A stretch of DNA of 64,000 nucleotides, from the NCBI RefSeq assembly GCF_030209435.1, contig NZ_JARVRX010000001.1, positions 372,001 to 436,000 on the forward strand, in the 5' to 3' direction. The notes under the pieces are model-generated. The model was not told the origin of the DNA. It was given only the letters and a program-made list of their open reading frames with translations, and did not search any database. This DNA is from Mycolicibacterium sp. lyk4-40-TYG-92 (lineage in GTDB: Bacteria; Actinomycetota; Actinomycetes; Mycobacteriales; Mycobacteriaceae). Shown here in pieces: positions 25,205-35,228 of the stretch. Within the stretch, counting starts at the first letter, position 1, and each line of letters starts with the position of its first letter. Made by a program: the position numbers and the translations under genes.

Positions 25205-26676
25205 GGCGGGTACTGGCCGCCGGCCTGCTGACCGCTGTCCTGGCGTCGTGTGCACCACCGCCCCAGCCGCCGGCCCCACCGCCGCCGCCTGCCCCTGACC
25301 TCGCTCGCGACCTGGCCGGCAAGGTCGGCACCGACGGCATCTACACCCATCTGAAGAAGTTCGCCGCGATCGCCGCGGAGAACAAAGGCACCCGGGCCGA
25401 CGGCACGCCTGGCTACCAGGCCAGCGTGGACTACGTCGCGAACCTGCTACGGGACAAAGGGTTCGACGTTCAGACCCCGGAGTACGTGCGCGTGGAACGG
25501 GGCGCGCCCGGCAATCCCGTGCTCGACGTCGGCGGCCGCCGGTGGGGGGTCGTGCAGGCGTCACTGCTGACCTCCACGGCGCCCGGTGGCCTGACCGCGC
25601 CGACGTTGCATCCGGTCAAGCCGGCCGGGTGCGCGCCGGACGATTACGGCACCCTCAACCTGCGCGGCGCCATCGCGGTGGTCGACGACGCGGTGTGCTC
25701 AGTGGTCGACAAGCAGAACGCCGCGGTGGCCCGCGGCGCGGTCGCGGTGCTGGTGGTCAGCCCGCCGACCCAGAACGGCGCCCCGCGCGGACTGTTCAGC
25801 CCCGGCTACTACGAGCACCTCAACACGCCGGTGGGCATCATCGGCAAGGACGCCGATGCCGTCCTGCTGAAAACCAGCACCCCGGTGAAACTCACCCTTG
25901 ACGCCAAGAACACCGGGGTGAAATCGCGAAACGTCTTGGCCCAGACCAAGACCGGCGACCAGCACAGCGTCGTGTTGGCAGGTGCACACCTCGACAGTGC
26001 GCCGACGAGCGCGGGCATCAATGACGCGGCGACCGGAGTGTCGGCACTGCTGGAGACCGCCGCCGCGCTCGGTGGCTCGCCCAAGGTCGAGAACGCGGTG
26101 CGGTTCACCTTCTGGGGTTCGGGCGCCGTCGGTCAGGAAGGCGCCACCAAGTACGTGCGCGCGTTGGCCGCAGAACCGCTGAATGACATTGCGCTGTATC
26201 TGGATTTCGACATTCTGGGTTCACCCAACGCCGGGTTCTTCACGTTCGACGGGGACCAGTCCGGCCAGGCGAACCCTGAGATCCCACTCGACGCGGTGCC
26301 GGCCGGGTCGGCGGGTATCGAGCGCACCCTCGCCGGATACCTGTCTCTCGCCGGGAAGCGGCCCGCGGACATGACGATGGATCTGGGTGGCGGTTACGGC
26401 CCGTTCCTCACCGCCGGGATTCCGGTCGGCGGCATCTCGACCGGGACGTCGCAACGCAAGTCGCCGATCCAGGCCAGATTGTGGGGCGGGCAGGCGGGCG
26501 CCGCCTTCGACCCCGGGTACGGGCCGACGGGCGACACCGTCGAGCAGCTGAACCGATCCGCACTTGCGGTGACCGGGCCGGCCGTCGCGTTTGCGGTCGG
26601 CACCTATGCGCAGTCGCTGACCGGGCCCAACGGCGTGCCGCTGCACGACCAGCGGCACCGGCAAGCAGGCAAGTAG
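25201..26676 (+). CDS. LpqL paralogue with degenerate M28 active site
   Basis: This 491-residue protein is clearly homologous to the preceding LpqL along its length and starts at an ATGA overlap. The signal ends in L-A-S-C (Cys near 17), followed by a proline-rich linker. Of the M28 metal blocks, G-A-H-L-D-S, N-D-A and D-F-D-I are kept. The catalytic W-G-A-E-E-E-G has become W-G-S-G-A-V-G, and the final Y-H-K-K-T-D-D has become Y-G-P-T-G-D-T. It has therefore lost the general base, one bridging ligand and the last His. It may be a pseudoenzyme that binds peptides or modulates LpqL. Confidence 0.85.
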   Translation: MRRVLAAGLLTAVLASCAPPPQPPAPPPPPAPDLARDLAGKVGTDGIYTHLKKFAAIAAENKGTRADGTPGYQASVDYVANLLRDKGFDVQTPEYVRVERGAPGNPVLDVGGRRWGVVQASLLTSTAPGGLTAPTLHPVKPAGCAPDDYGTLNLRGAIAVVDDAVCSVVDKQNAAVARGAVAVLVVSPPTQNGAPRGLFSPGYYEHLNTPVGIIGKDADAVLLKTSTPVKLTLDAKNTGVKSRNVLAQTKTGDQHSVVLAGAHLDSAPTSAGINDAATGVSALLETAAALGGSPKVENAVRFTFWGSGAVGQEGATKYVRALAAEPLNDIALYLDFDILGSPNAGFFTFDGDQSGQANPEIPLDAVPAGSAGIERTLAGYLSLAGKRPADMTMDLGGGYGPFLTAGIPVGGISTGTSQRKSPIQARLWGGQAGAAFDPGYGPTGDTVEQLNRSALAVTGPAVAFAVGTYAQSLTGPNGVPLHDQRHRQAGK

Positions 26677-26758
26677 TCGGGTTTCACAGCGACTTCATAA
26701 GCGGAATCGCGTTTTCTGAGAGTCGGGTTGCCAGGTTGCCGCGTTAGTAATGGTGCCC

Positions 26759-27169
26759 ATGAAGAGCACCTATCGCCGTTGGTCGGCGGCTGCCGGCACC
26801 CTGACCGTCCTGGCCATGGGCGGGCTGACCGTGGCCTGCGGTTCGCAGGGCAACAACGCCCCGGCCACCGTCACGGTCACCCCGTCGAGCACCACGACCA
26901 CCACGACGACAACTGCCAAGGAGCGCCACGGCGGTGGCGGTGGCGGCGGGAACGGTGGCGGCGGCCAGGAGCAGGCGCCCGCGCCGGCTCCTGAGACGGT
27001 GACCAACACCGAGACGGCCACCCAGACACAGACCGAGACCTCGACGTCCGTCCAGACCTCCACGGAAACCTCGACGTCGGTGCAGACGTCAACCGTCTAT
27101 CAGACGCAGCCGCGCGAGCGATGGGGCTCCAGCAACTTCGGGCCGCAGCAACAGCAGCCCTCGCACTAG
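26759..27169 (+). CDS. Small lipoprotein with low-complexity Thr/Gly/Gln-rich sequence
   Basis: The protein has 136 residues from the ATG at 26759 (an in-frame ATG at 26750 is possible). An N-terminal signal ends in T-V-A-C-G, a plausible lipobox. The mature part is disordered: a Thr run, a Gly run (G-G-G-G-G-G-G-N), then repeated T-E-T-S-T-S-V-Q-T-S units and a Gln-rich end. No domain is recognisable. It is probably an envelope-exposed lipoprotein of mycobacteria, function unknown. Confidence 0.65.
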   Translation: MKSTYRRWSAAAGTLTVLAMGGLTVACGSQGNNAPATVTVTPSSTTTTTTTTAKERHGGGGGGGNGGGGQEQAPAPAPETVTNTETATQTQTETSTSVQTSTETSTSVQTSTVYQTQPRERWGSSNFGPQQQQPSH

Positions 27170-27331
27170 CGGTTATGGTCGCGAAATCGGGTGCGGGGCC
27201 GGCCCCACCGGCCGGCGGCAATCACGGTCAGTCGTCCCGCTCGCGGTGACGACATCCTCCTGCCGCTCCTACGCAGCCAATGACACAAGGCGCACGCGTC
27301 GGGTGTGCGGGGAAACGAAAGGAAAGCCCTC

Positions 27332-28189
27332 TTGATCGTCGTCACTGGAGCGACCGGCGCTCTCAATGGTGCCACCGTCGAACACCTTCTTGAGCGCCTG
27401 TCCCCCGAGCAGATCGGTGTCAGCGTCCGCGATGTCGCCAAGGCACAGCACCTCGCTGACCGCGGCGTGCGGGTGCGCCAGGGCTCTTACGAGGAGCCGG
27501 CCGCACTGCAACGCTCCTTCGAGGATGCCGAGCAGGTTCTGCTCGTCTCATCCAACGATCCCCATGCCGATGCGGTCGCGCTGCACCGCGTCGGCATCGA
27601 GGCCGCCGTCGCGGCGGGAGCTCGGCGCATCCTCTACACCAGTCACCAGGGCGCCGACCTTGACAGTCCGTTTCACCCGGCACGCGACCACGCCGCAACG
27701 GAACAGCTTCTGGCCGACTCGGGCGTCGCGTGGACCGCGCTGCGCAACGGCTTCTATGCCCATAGCCTTACCTGGCTGCTGGGCCCGTGGCAGCAGACCG
27801 GCACTATCGCCGCACCGGCTGACGGTCCGGTTTCCTGGACCCACCGGGCGGACGTCGCCGAAGGGGCAGCGGTCATCCTTGCCGGCGACCACACCTTCGA
27901 CGGCCCGGTTACGCTCACCGCGCGCCAGGCCGTGACCTTCGACGACGTCGCCGTCATCGCGTCGAAGGTCAGTGGTCGGGAGATCAATCGCATCACAGTG
28001 GACGACGAGGCGTGGGTCGCGGACCAGGTCGCCGCCGGCACCCCAGAGGCGATCGCGCGAATGACGCTCACCACCTTCCAGGCGGCCCGCCAGGGCCGCT
28101 TCGCCGGAGTCCATCCATTGCTCGCCGAGCTGCTGGGACGGGAACCCCGCAGCGTCGCCGACGAACTCGCCGACGCAAACACCGGCTGA
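27332..28189 (+). CDS. NmrA/SDR-type NAD(P)-binding oxidoreductase
   Basis: The protein has 285 residues. TTG at 27332 is preferred: it follows GAAAGGAAAG and gives the family start I-V-V-T-G-A-T-G-A-L. That G-A-T-G-A-L-N-G loop is the atypical-SDR dinucleotide-binding motif. The later Y-T-S-H, R-N-G-F-Y and T-H-R-A-D-V-A-E motifs match NmrA/QorB-like quinone reductases. It reduces quinones or acts as a redox sensor. It stands alone upstream of the gntR-MFS unit. Confidence 0.8.
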   Translation: MIVVTGATGALNGATVEHLLERLSPEQIGVSVRDVAKAQHLADRGVRVRQGSYEEPAALQRSFEDAEQVLLVSSNDPHADAVALHRVGIEAAVAAGARRILYTSHQGADLDSPFHPARDHAATEQLLADSGVAWTALRNGFYAHSLTWLLGPWQQTGTIAAPADGPVSWTHRADVAEGAAVILAGDHTFDGPVTLTARQAVTFDDVAVIASKVSGREINRITVDDEAWVADQVAAGTPEAIARMTLTTFQAARQGRFAGVHPLLAELLGREPRSVADELADANTG

Positions 28190-28249
28190 GCCCAATCGCG
28201 CGAAGCGTCGGACTAGCCCTGCTAGAGCTCGCTGTGATCTCAGCCGCAT

Positions 28250-28273
28250 CTTGTATGCAAGCTTGCATGCAAG
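28250..28273 (+). promoter_or_regulatory. Tandem palindromic operator upstream of gntR-family gene
   Basis: Two 12-base palindromes, CTTGTATGCAAG (28250-28261) and CTTGCATGCAAG (28262-28273), lie back to back and differ by one base. They end 16 bases before the start codon of the GntR-family regulator. FCD/GntR repressors commonly bind such short palindromes, so autoregulation of the gntR-MFS operon is likely. Confidence 0.75.
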
Positions 28274-28289
28274 TTGCTAATCTCGATGC

Positions 28290-28928
28290 ATGGCCATCGA
28301 GCACACCCCCGCCGGCGAGCGCGCGTACCGGGACACCAAGACCAAGATCCTGGGCGGCTCCGTCAAAGGCGGACAGCTGCTCAGTGAGGTCGAGGTCGCG
28401 GCAGAGCTCGGCGTGAGCCGGACACCGGTGCACGAGGCCTTCCTGCGTCTGGCGGCCGAGGACCTGCTCGACCTGCTGCCCAGGCGCGGCGCCGTCGTCG
28501 TACCGATCCCACCGCGGGAAGCCACCGACCTGCTCGAGATGCGCCTGGCGCTGGAGGGCAGCGCGGTGCGCCGGCTCTGCCGCTCCGAGGCCGCTGCACA
28601 GGCGGCGGCCGCCGAACTCGCCCGTCTGATCGACCAGCAGCGCGGCGCCGCTGCCGACCTGCAACGCTTCGCCGAGCTTGATGACGCCTTTCACCGGCAC
28701 ATCGTGGACGCTGCCGGGAACTGCATCGCGCAACGCTTCTACGGCTCGCTGGGGGACCGGCAGCGCCGGATGATGGCTGACGCGGTGCAGGCCGACCGGA
28801 CCCTGGTGGACCGGCTCATCGCCGAGCACGCCGAGCTGGCCCAGACCATCGACGCCCGCGACGCGTCGGCGTTCGACGCCCGTCTGCTGGCGCACCTCGA
28901 GTCGACGTACGAGGTGGTGCTGCGATGA
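28290..28928 (+). CDS. GntR-family transcriptional regulator (FCD/FadR subfamily)
   Basis: This 212-residue protein has an N-terminal winged helix (about 8-72) with L-S-E-V-E-V-A-A-E-L-G-V-S-R-T-P-V, the GntR recognition helix. The C-terminal all-helical FCD domain (about 80-205) contains D-D-A-F-H-R-H-I and the late H-A-E-L metal/ligand-binding pattern. It should repress its own operon through the tandem palindrome just upstream, and respond to an organic acid. The MFS transporter gene overlaps its stop (ATGA). Confidence 0.88.
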   Translation: MAIEHTPAGERAYRDTKTKILGGSVKGGQLLSEVEVAAELGVSRTPVHEAFLRLAAEDLLDLLPRRGAVVVPIPPREATDLLEMRLALEGSAVRRLCRSEAAAQAAAAELARLIDQQRGAAADLQRFAELDDAFHRHIVDAAGNCIAQRFYGSLGDRQRRMMADAVQADRTLVDRLIAEHAELAQTIDARDASAFDARLLAHLESTYEVVLR

Positions 28929-30115
28929 AGCCGTGGCTCGCCGTCGCCGCCGGAGTCTTCTGCATCGGTTGGGGCGGAAACCAGTTCACCCCGATGCTGA
29001 TCGAGTACGTGCACCGCGCCGGATACTCCCGGGTGGACGTCGACGTCCTGTTGGGCGCGTATGTGCTCGGACTGATCCCCGGGCTGCTGGTCGCCGCGGC
29101 CATGTCGAACCGCTACGGCCGGCGCCCGCTGATGATCGCGGGGCTGATCAGCTCGGCGCTGGGCAGCCTGATTTTGGCGACTGGTGAATTGGGTGGATTC
29201 CCAGCACTTTTCGTGGGCCGGCTGCTCTGTGGGCTCAGTGTGGGCGTCGCAATGGCTGTCGGCTCGACCTGGATCGCGGAGCTGTCGGCGCCGCCGTATG
29301 ACACCGCCGCGGCCGGGGCGGGGGCACGCCGGGCGTCGATCTGGTTGTCCCTCGGCCTGGCGATCGGGCCGTTGTCCTCGGGCCTGCTGGCGCAGTTCGC
29401 GCCGTTGCCGCTGACGTTGACGTACCTGGTGCAGGCGGCGCTGTGCGCACCGGCACTTTGGCTGGTGCTGACCCGGACTGTGGAGACCCGGGGCGCCCGG
29501 GTGAGCGGAGACCTGTTGTCCCAGTTGCGGGTTCCGGCCGCCACGCACCGCCGCTTCATCCGTGTGGTGGCCCCGATGGCGCCGTGGGTGTTCGGTTCGG
29601 CGGCCATCGCGTATGCCATCGTGCCGGCTCTGGTCGCCGACCGGCTCGGCCCCTGGGCGCTGCTGTACACCGCCGGCCTGACGGTGCTGACGCTGGCCTG
29701 TGGCGTGCTGGTGCAGCCGCTCGCCCGCCGGCTGGACGACCATTCCAGCGCCCGCGCCGTGGTGGTGTCCATGGTGCTGATGTCCGCCGGGGTGTTCGCC
29801 GCGGTCGCCACGGCGGTCACGCGCTCACCGGCCATCGCGGTGCTGGTGGCCATGCTGCTGGGCAGCGCCTACGGCATCGCCATCGTGTCGGGGCTGCTGG
29901 AGATTCAGCGCATCGCCAAACCCCATGAGCTGGCCGGGATGTCGGGCGTGTACTACTCGCTGGCGTACGTCGGCTTCCTGCTGCCGGCAGTGCTCGCCGC
30001 GCTGGCCCACTACGTCAGCTACCCGGCGATGCTCACCGTGGTCGGCCTACTGGCGGCGGTGTGCACGGTGATCTGTGCGGCCGGCTGGTCCAAGCACCTG
30101 CCGGCCCGCGCTTAG
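28925..30115 (+). CDS. MFS transporter
   Basis: This 396-residue, 12-helix major facilitator has the loop 2-3 motif N-R-Y-G-R-R-P-L-M, the diagnostic A-motif variant, and a weaker repeat R-R-L-D-D-H-S-S-A-R in the second half. It is coupled to the GntR regulator by ATGA overlap, so the regulator probably senses its substrate. The substrate is unknown (drug efflux or sugar/acid export). The gene converges on the DoxX-like gene with a 4-base overlap of stop regions. Confidence 0.88.
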   Translation: MKPWLAVAAGVFCIGWGGNQFTPMLIEYVHRAGYSRVDVDVLLGAYVLGLIPGLLVAAAMSNRYGRRPLMIAGLISSALGSLILATGELGGFPALFVGRLLCGLSVGVAMAVGSTWIAELSAPPYDTAAAGAGARRASIWLSLGLAIGPLSSGLLAQFAPLPLTLTYLVQAALCAPALWLVLTRTVETRGARVSGDLLSQLRVPAATHRRFIRVVAPMAPWVFGSAAIAYAIVPALVADRLGPWALLYTAGLTVLTLACGVLVQPLARRLDDHSSARAVVVSMVLMSAGVFAAVATAVTRSPAIAVLVAMLLGSAYGIAIVSGLLEIQRIAKPHELAGMSGVYYSLAYVGFLLPAVLAALAHYVSYPAMLTVVGLLAAVCTVICAAGWSKHLPARA

Positions 30116-30390
30116 CGGTTACGGAAGACGTTGGCGGCCAGGTAGAGGACGTACCCGATCACGCCGACGGTCGCGACCTTGCGGGTCTGCGGCACGATCA
30201 GGCCGACGCCCAGCGCCGTCTCGATCGATCCGTTGACCTTGAGGTGCTTGTCGATGTCCTCGGGAAACGCCGTCGCGGTGATACCCCTGAACAGGTCGGG
30301 CTTGACGAAGTGCGCCAGTCCGGCCAGAGCCAGGCCGATCCCGGCCAGCAGGCCCTTCGTTCCAGCGGTGTTCTCAGCGGCGTCGGTCAC
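30112..30390 (-). CDS. DoxX-like small membrane protein
   Basis: This 92-residue protein has about three hydrophobic segments (15-30, 50-70, 72-88). The pattern G-I-G-L-A-L-A-G-L-A-H-F and I-E-T-A-L-G-V-G-L resembles DoxX/DoxD-type four-helix proteins, here in a short form. A redox or quinone-linked membrane role is known for some members; none can be assigned here. It lies 16 bases downstream of the monooxygenase gene on the same strand, opposite to the usual order for a helper gene. Confidence 0.6.
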   Translation of the reverse strand: MTDAAENTAGTKGLLAGIGLALAGLAHFVKPDLFRGITATAFPEDIDKHLKVNGSIETALGVGLIVPQTRKVATVGVIGYVLYLAANVFRNR

Positions 30391-30406
30391 CTGTGGTCCC
30401 CTCTCA

Positions 30407-31894
30407 TCACGAAATCTTGTAGTCGCTCAACGGAAATTCGGAAGCTTCCCGAATCGCCGTCTCGGTCGACGACGGGCGCAGCAGCGTGGGCTCACCCGCG
30501 GGATTGAAATAGTACGAGTGGGCGCTGGCGCAGTTGCCGAGGGTGAACAGCGAGTCGCCGAGCAGTTCGGTCATCCGGTCGAGGAACGCGGTGTTGGCTT
30601 CCTCGGTGACCTCGAACGTCGTCGCGCCGCGCTGCTTGACCTCGGTGAAAAGCCGGTCCATCAGCCGCATCTGGTACTCCATGGTGTTGAAGAAGTTCAA
30701 CCCCAGGAATGCGTACGGACTCGCCAGGCTCAGGTAGTTCGGGAAGTACGGCATCGACACACCTTGGTAGGCCTGGAAACGCGTTTCGCGCCACCACTTT
30801 CCGAGATCGCGGCCTTCGCGGCCGATCACCTCGATGGCCGGGAAGTTGGCCTCCCACAAGTCGAAACCGGTGGCGAGCACCAGGGTGTCGATCTCGACCT
30901 TGACGCCGTCGTTGCCGAGGATGCCGTCGGCCTCGATGCGGTCGATGCCGGCGTCCTGCAGGTGCACGTTGGGCCGGTTGAAGGCCTGGTAGTAGCCGTT
31001 GCTGAAAGTCGGCCGCTTGCAACCGAAGTCGTAGTCCGGGGTCAGTCGGCGGCGCAGGTCCTTGTCGCGGATGACGAAGAACCGGTGCATCTTCGACAGG
31101 TCGGAGGCCGAGATGTTGAAGCGGCCGCGGAACATGCCGTAGTGCCGGACCCCGACCGACACCATGACCTCGTAGATCGAGTCGGTGAGCCAGCGAAGTA
31201 CGCGCTGAGTCAACGGGAATCGGGCGAACATCTTCTTGGCCCGGGCGCCGAAGCGCGGGTCGATCTTGGGTACGACCCAGATCGGCGTGCGCTGGAAGAC
31301 CGTCAGGTCGGCGGCGGTCTTGGCCAGCTCGGGAATCAGCTGCACCGCGGTGGCACCGGTGCCGATGACGGCGATTCGCTTGCCTGCCGGGTCGTAGTCG
31401 TCGTCCCAGTCGGTGGTGTGGATGACGCGACCGGCGAAGGTTTCGATGCCCGGAATCGCCGGGATGTTCGGCTGCGACAGGAAGCCGGTTGCGGTGATCA
31501 GGTAGCGGGCGCTGAGGGTTTCACCGTCGGCGATGTTGATGCGCCAGAGCGAGGCTTCCTCGTCCCAGCGGGCACCGTTGACGACGACGTTGAACCGGAT
31601 GTGGCGCCGCACGTCGTACTTGGCGGCGACGTCGTCGGCGTACCGCTTGATCTCGGGACCTGGGGTGAACAGGCGCGACCAGTTCGGGTTGGGCTCGAAG
31701 AAGTACGAGTAGGTGGTGGTGGGCACGTCGACCGCGAGGCCGGGGTAGTGGTTGACGTACCAGGTGCCGCCGAGGTCGTCCTCGCGCTCCAGGATGGTGA
31801 AGTTCTCGATCCCGAGGCGTTTGAGCTGGATGGCCGCACCGATACCGGCGAATCCCGCGCCGACGATGACCGCGTCGAACTGCTGCGTCGTCAT
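30407..31894 (-). CDS. Flavin-dependent (Baeyer-Villiger type) monooxygenase
   Basis: This 495-residue protein has a FAD-binding G-A-G-F-A-G-I-G near residues 12-19, G-G-T-W near 42-45, the type I BVMO fingerprint F-A-G-R-V-I-H-T-T-D-W near 153-163, and the NADPH-binding G-T-G-A-T-A near 180. The enzyme inserts oxygen next to a ketone or oxidises a heteroatom using NADPH and O2. Mycobacteria carry many such enzymes, EthA and MymA among them. It stands between a hydrolase gene (15 bases apart, same strand upstream) and the DoxX gene. The substrate is unknown. Confidence 0.9.
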   Translation of the reverse strand: MTTQQFDAVIVGAGFAGIGAAIQLKRLGIENFTILEREDDLGGTWYVNHYPGLAVDVPTTTYSYFFEPNPNWSRLFTPGPEIKRYADDVAAKYDVRRHIRFNVVVNGARWDEEASLWRINIADGETLSARYLITATGFLSQPNIPAIPGIETFAGRVIHTTDWDDDYDPAGKRIAVIGTGATAVQLIPELAKTAADLTVFQRTPIWVVPKIDPRFGARAKKMFARFPLTQRVLRWLTDSIYEVMVSVGVRHYGMFRGRFNISASDLSKMHRFFVIRDKDLRRRLTPDYDFGCKRPTFSNGYYQAFNRPNVHLQDAGIDRIEADGILGNDGVKVEIDTLVLATGFDLWEANFPAIEVIGREGRDLGKWWRETRFQAYQGVSMPYFPNYLSLASPYAFLGLNFFNTMEYQMRLMDRLFTEVKQRGATTFEVTEEANTAFLDRMTELLGDSLFTLGNCASAHSYYFNPAGEPTLLRPSSTETAIREASEFPLSDYKIS

Positions 31895-31908
31895 ATTCAG
31901 ACGGTACC

Positions 31909-32535
31909 TCAGGTACCGCTTTGAGCCAGCAGCACAATCGCGGCGGCGACTGCCAACGCGGGGACGTCCAGGGTCTTGGATGCCAGGTCATGGCGGGCGC
32001 CGGTGATCTCGACGAGCTCGGTGGACGCCGGGATCAGCTGGGCGGCGGTCGTCAGCTCGTCGATGCTGCCGAACGGGTCGGCCGTACCGTGCGTGAAGAC
32101 GGTCGGCACCTCGATCTGGCCGAGGTGCTCAGTGCGCGCCCGTTCGGGCTTGCCGGGCGGGTGCAGCGGATATGAGAACAGCGTCAGTGCCGCCAGGTCG
32201 GCGCCCTGCGCCGCCACCATCGACGTCATCCGGCCACCATAGGAATGGCCGCCGGCGATGACCGGTCCATCGGTGAGCGTGTGCGCCAGTTCGATGGCCT
32301 CGATAATGCCCTGCTGGTCCGACGCGGCCGAGTTGGACGGCGGCCCTTTCGGCCGGCGGCGCCGGTACGGCAGGTTGTAGCGGATCGCGAGCCAGCCGTG
32401 GCGGGCCCACTCGTCGCAGATCCGGATGATCAGCGGGGCGTCGCGGTTGCCGCCCGCGCCGTGCGTGAGCAGCACGACGCCCGTCGGCGTCCCTTCAGGC
32501 TCGTGCGCGATGCCCGCGATGTCCTCGAGACTCAC
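31909..32535 (-). CDS. Alpha/beta hydrolase (Rv0421c-like, KANL3/Tex30 type)
   Basis: The protein has 208 residues from a GTG that overlaps the thiD stop (GTGA). It shows L-L-T-H-G-A-G-G after the first strand, the nucleophile elbow G-G-H-S-Y-G-G-R near 95, F-T-H-G-T-A-D-P-F with the acid near 150, and G-A-R-H-D near 185. All three catalytic residues are thus present. Its place at the end of the thiC-thiD operon is conserved in M. tuberculosis (Rv0421c), but a thiamine-related function is unproven. Confidence 0.85.
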   Translation of the reverse strand: MSLEDIAGIAHEPEGTPTGVVLLTHGAGGNRDAPLIIRICDEWARHGWLAIRYNLPYRRRRPKGPPSNSAASDQQGIIEAIELAHTLTDGPVIAGGHSYGGRMTSMVAAQGADLAALTLFSYPLHPPGKPERARTEHLGQIEVPTVFTHGTADPFGSIDELTTAAQLIPASTELVEITGARHDLASKTLDVPALAVAAAIVLLAQSGT

Positions 32536-33362
32536 GATTGCAACCGGAACAGCGCGTTGACCGGACCGTGGCCGTGGCCCAGCGGGTAGGCCGCCCGCAG
32601 GCATTCGGTCACCCAGCTCTTGCCGAACGCCACCGCGTCCGGCACCGAAAAGCCATGCGCCAGTGCGCAAGCCGTGGATGCCGCGAGCGTGTCACCCGCG
32701 CCGTGATCGTGCCCGGTGTCGATGCGCTCGGTGGTGAATTCGTAGAACTCGCTGCCGTCGTACAGCAGGTCCGGGCTGTGATCGCTGGACCGCAGATGGC
32801 CGCCCTTGACCAGGGCCCACTTCGGGCCCAGGTCGTGGAGGGCCTTGGCGGCATCGCGTTGCGTCGCGGCGTCCACCACGTCGATGCCGGTGATCAGCCG
32901 TACCTCGTCGAGGTTCGGGGTGACCAGGGTGGCGATCGGAAACAGCTGCGTGCGAACCGAATCCAGCGCGCTCGGATGCAGCAGCGGGTCACCGTGCATC
33001 GACGCGCACACCGGGTCGACGACCAGCGGGATATCACCGTCGAGGCTCTGCCAGGTATCGGCGACCGCCCCGATGATCTCGGCCGAGGCCAGCATGCCGG
33101 TCTTGGCCGCCTGGATGCCGATGTCGTCGGCGACCGCGGTGATCTGCCCGCTGATGATGTCCAGCGGCAGCTCGTGAAAACCCTTGACCCCCACCGAGTT
33201 CTGCACCGTCACCGCGGCGACGGCGACGCACCCGTGCACGCCGAGCATCGCAAAGGTGCGCAGGTCGGCCTGGATACCGGCGCCGCCGCCGGAGTCCGAG
33301 CCGGCGATGGTCATCACCCGCAGCGGCGTTTCGCCCGGCGGGGCCAAGGGCAAGAAGTTCAC
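32532..33362 (-). CDS. thiD: Hydroxymethylpyrimidine/phosphomethylpyrimidine kinase ThiD
   Basis: The protein has 276 residues from the GTG at 33362, 7 bases after thiC ends. It carries the ribokinase-fold signatures of Thi[16 protein letters not shown] near the start, A-A-K-T-G-M-L near 90, V-V-D-P-V near 120, and the C-terminal G-A-G-D-T-L with the catalytic Asp. It phosphorylates HMP and HMP-P, giving the pyrophosphate used by ThiE. It is co-transcribed with thiC under the TPP riboswitch. Confidence 0.95.
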   Translation of the reverse strand: MNFLPLAPPGETPLRVMTIAGSDSGGGAGIQADLRTFAMLGVHGCVAVAAVTVQNSVGVKGFHELPLDIISGQITAVADDIGIQAAKTGMLASAEIIGAVADTWQSLDGDIPLVVDPVCASMHGDPLLHPSALDSVRTQLFPIATLVTPNLDEVRLITGIDVVDAATQRDAAKALHDLGPKWALVKGGHLRSSDHSPDLLYDGSEFYEFTTERIDTGHDHGAGDTLAASTACALAHGFSVPDAVAFGKSWVTECLRAAYPLGHGHGPVNALFRLQS

Positions 33363-33369
33363 TTCGACA

Positions 33370-35076
<1,707 letters not shown>

Positions 35077-35165
35077 GCGGACGTTGTTCACCGTAGCCGA
35101 TCGCTGCGGGAAGGCAAGGGTGCGCAGTGCCCCCGGTTTCGGCTGTTCGGTGACTGGGAATCGAA

Positions 35166-35200
35166 TTGTCATGAGGTCGTTTGTATAGCTAACATATGTT
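35166..35200 (+). promoter_or_regulatory. Promoter with overlapping palindrome for the DHA2 exporter
   Basis: TTGTCA (35166-35171), an 18-base spacer and TAACAT (35190-35195) form a plausible SigA promoter. The perfect palindrome AACATATGTT (35191-35200) overlaps the -10 element, a good position for a repressor. No regulator gene is adjacent. Confidence 0.5.
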
Positions 35201-35228
35201 TTTTCGATATTGGAGCGAAGACCGACTG

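Noticed and set aside
30179..31924. 581-codon plus-strand ORF opposite the flavin monooxygenase
   Set aside because: It is an antisense shadow in high-GC DNA; the minus strand encodes a full monooxygenase with all motifs.
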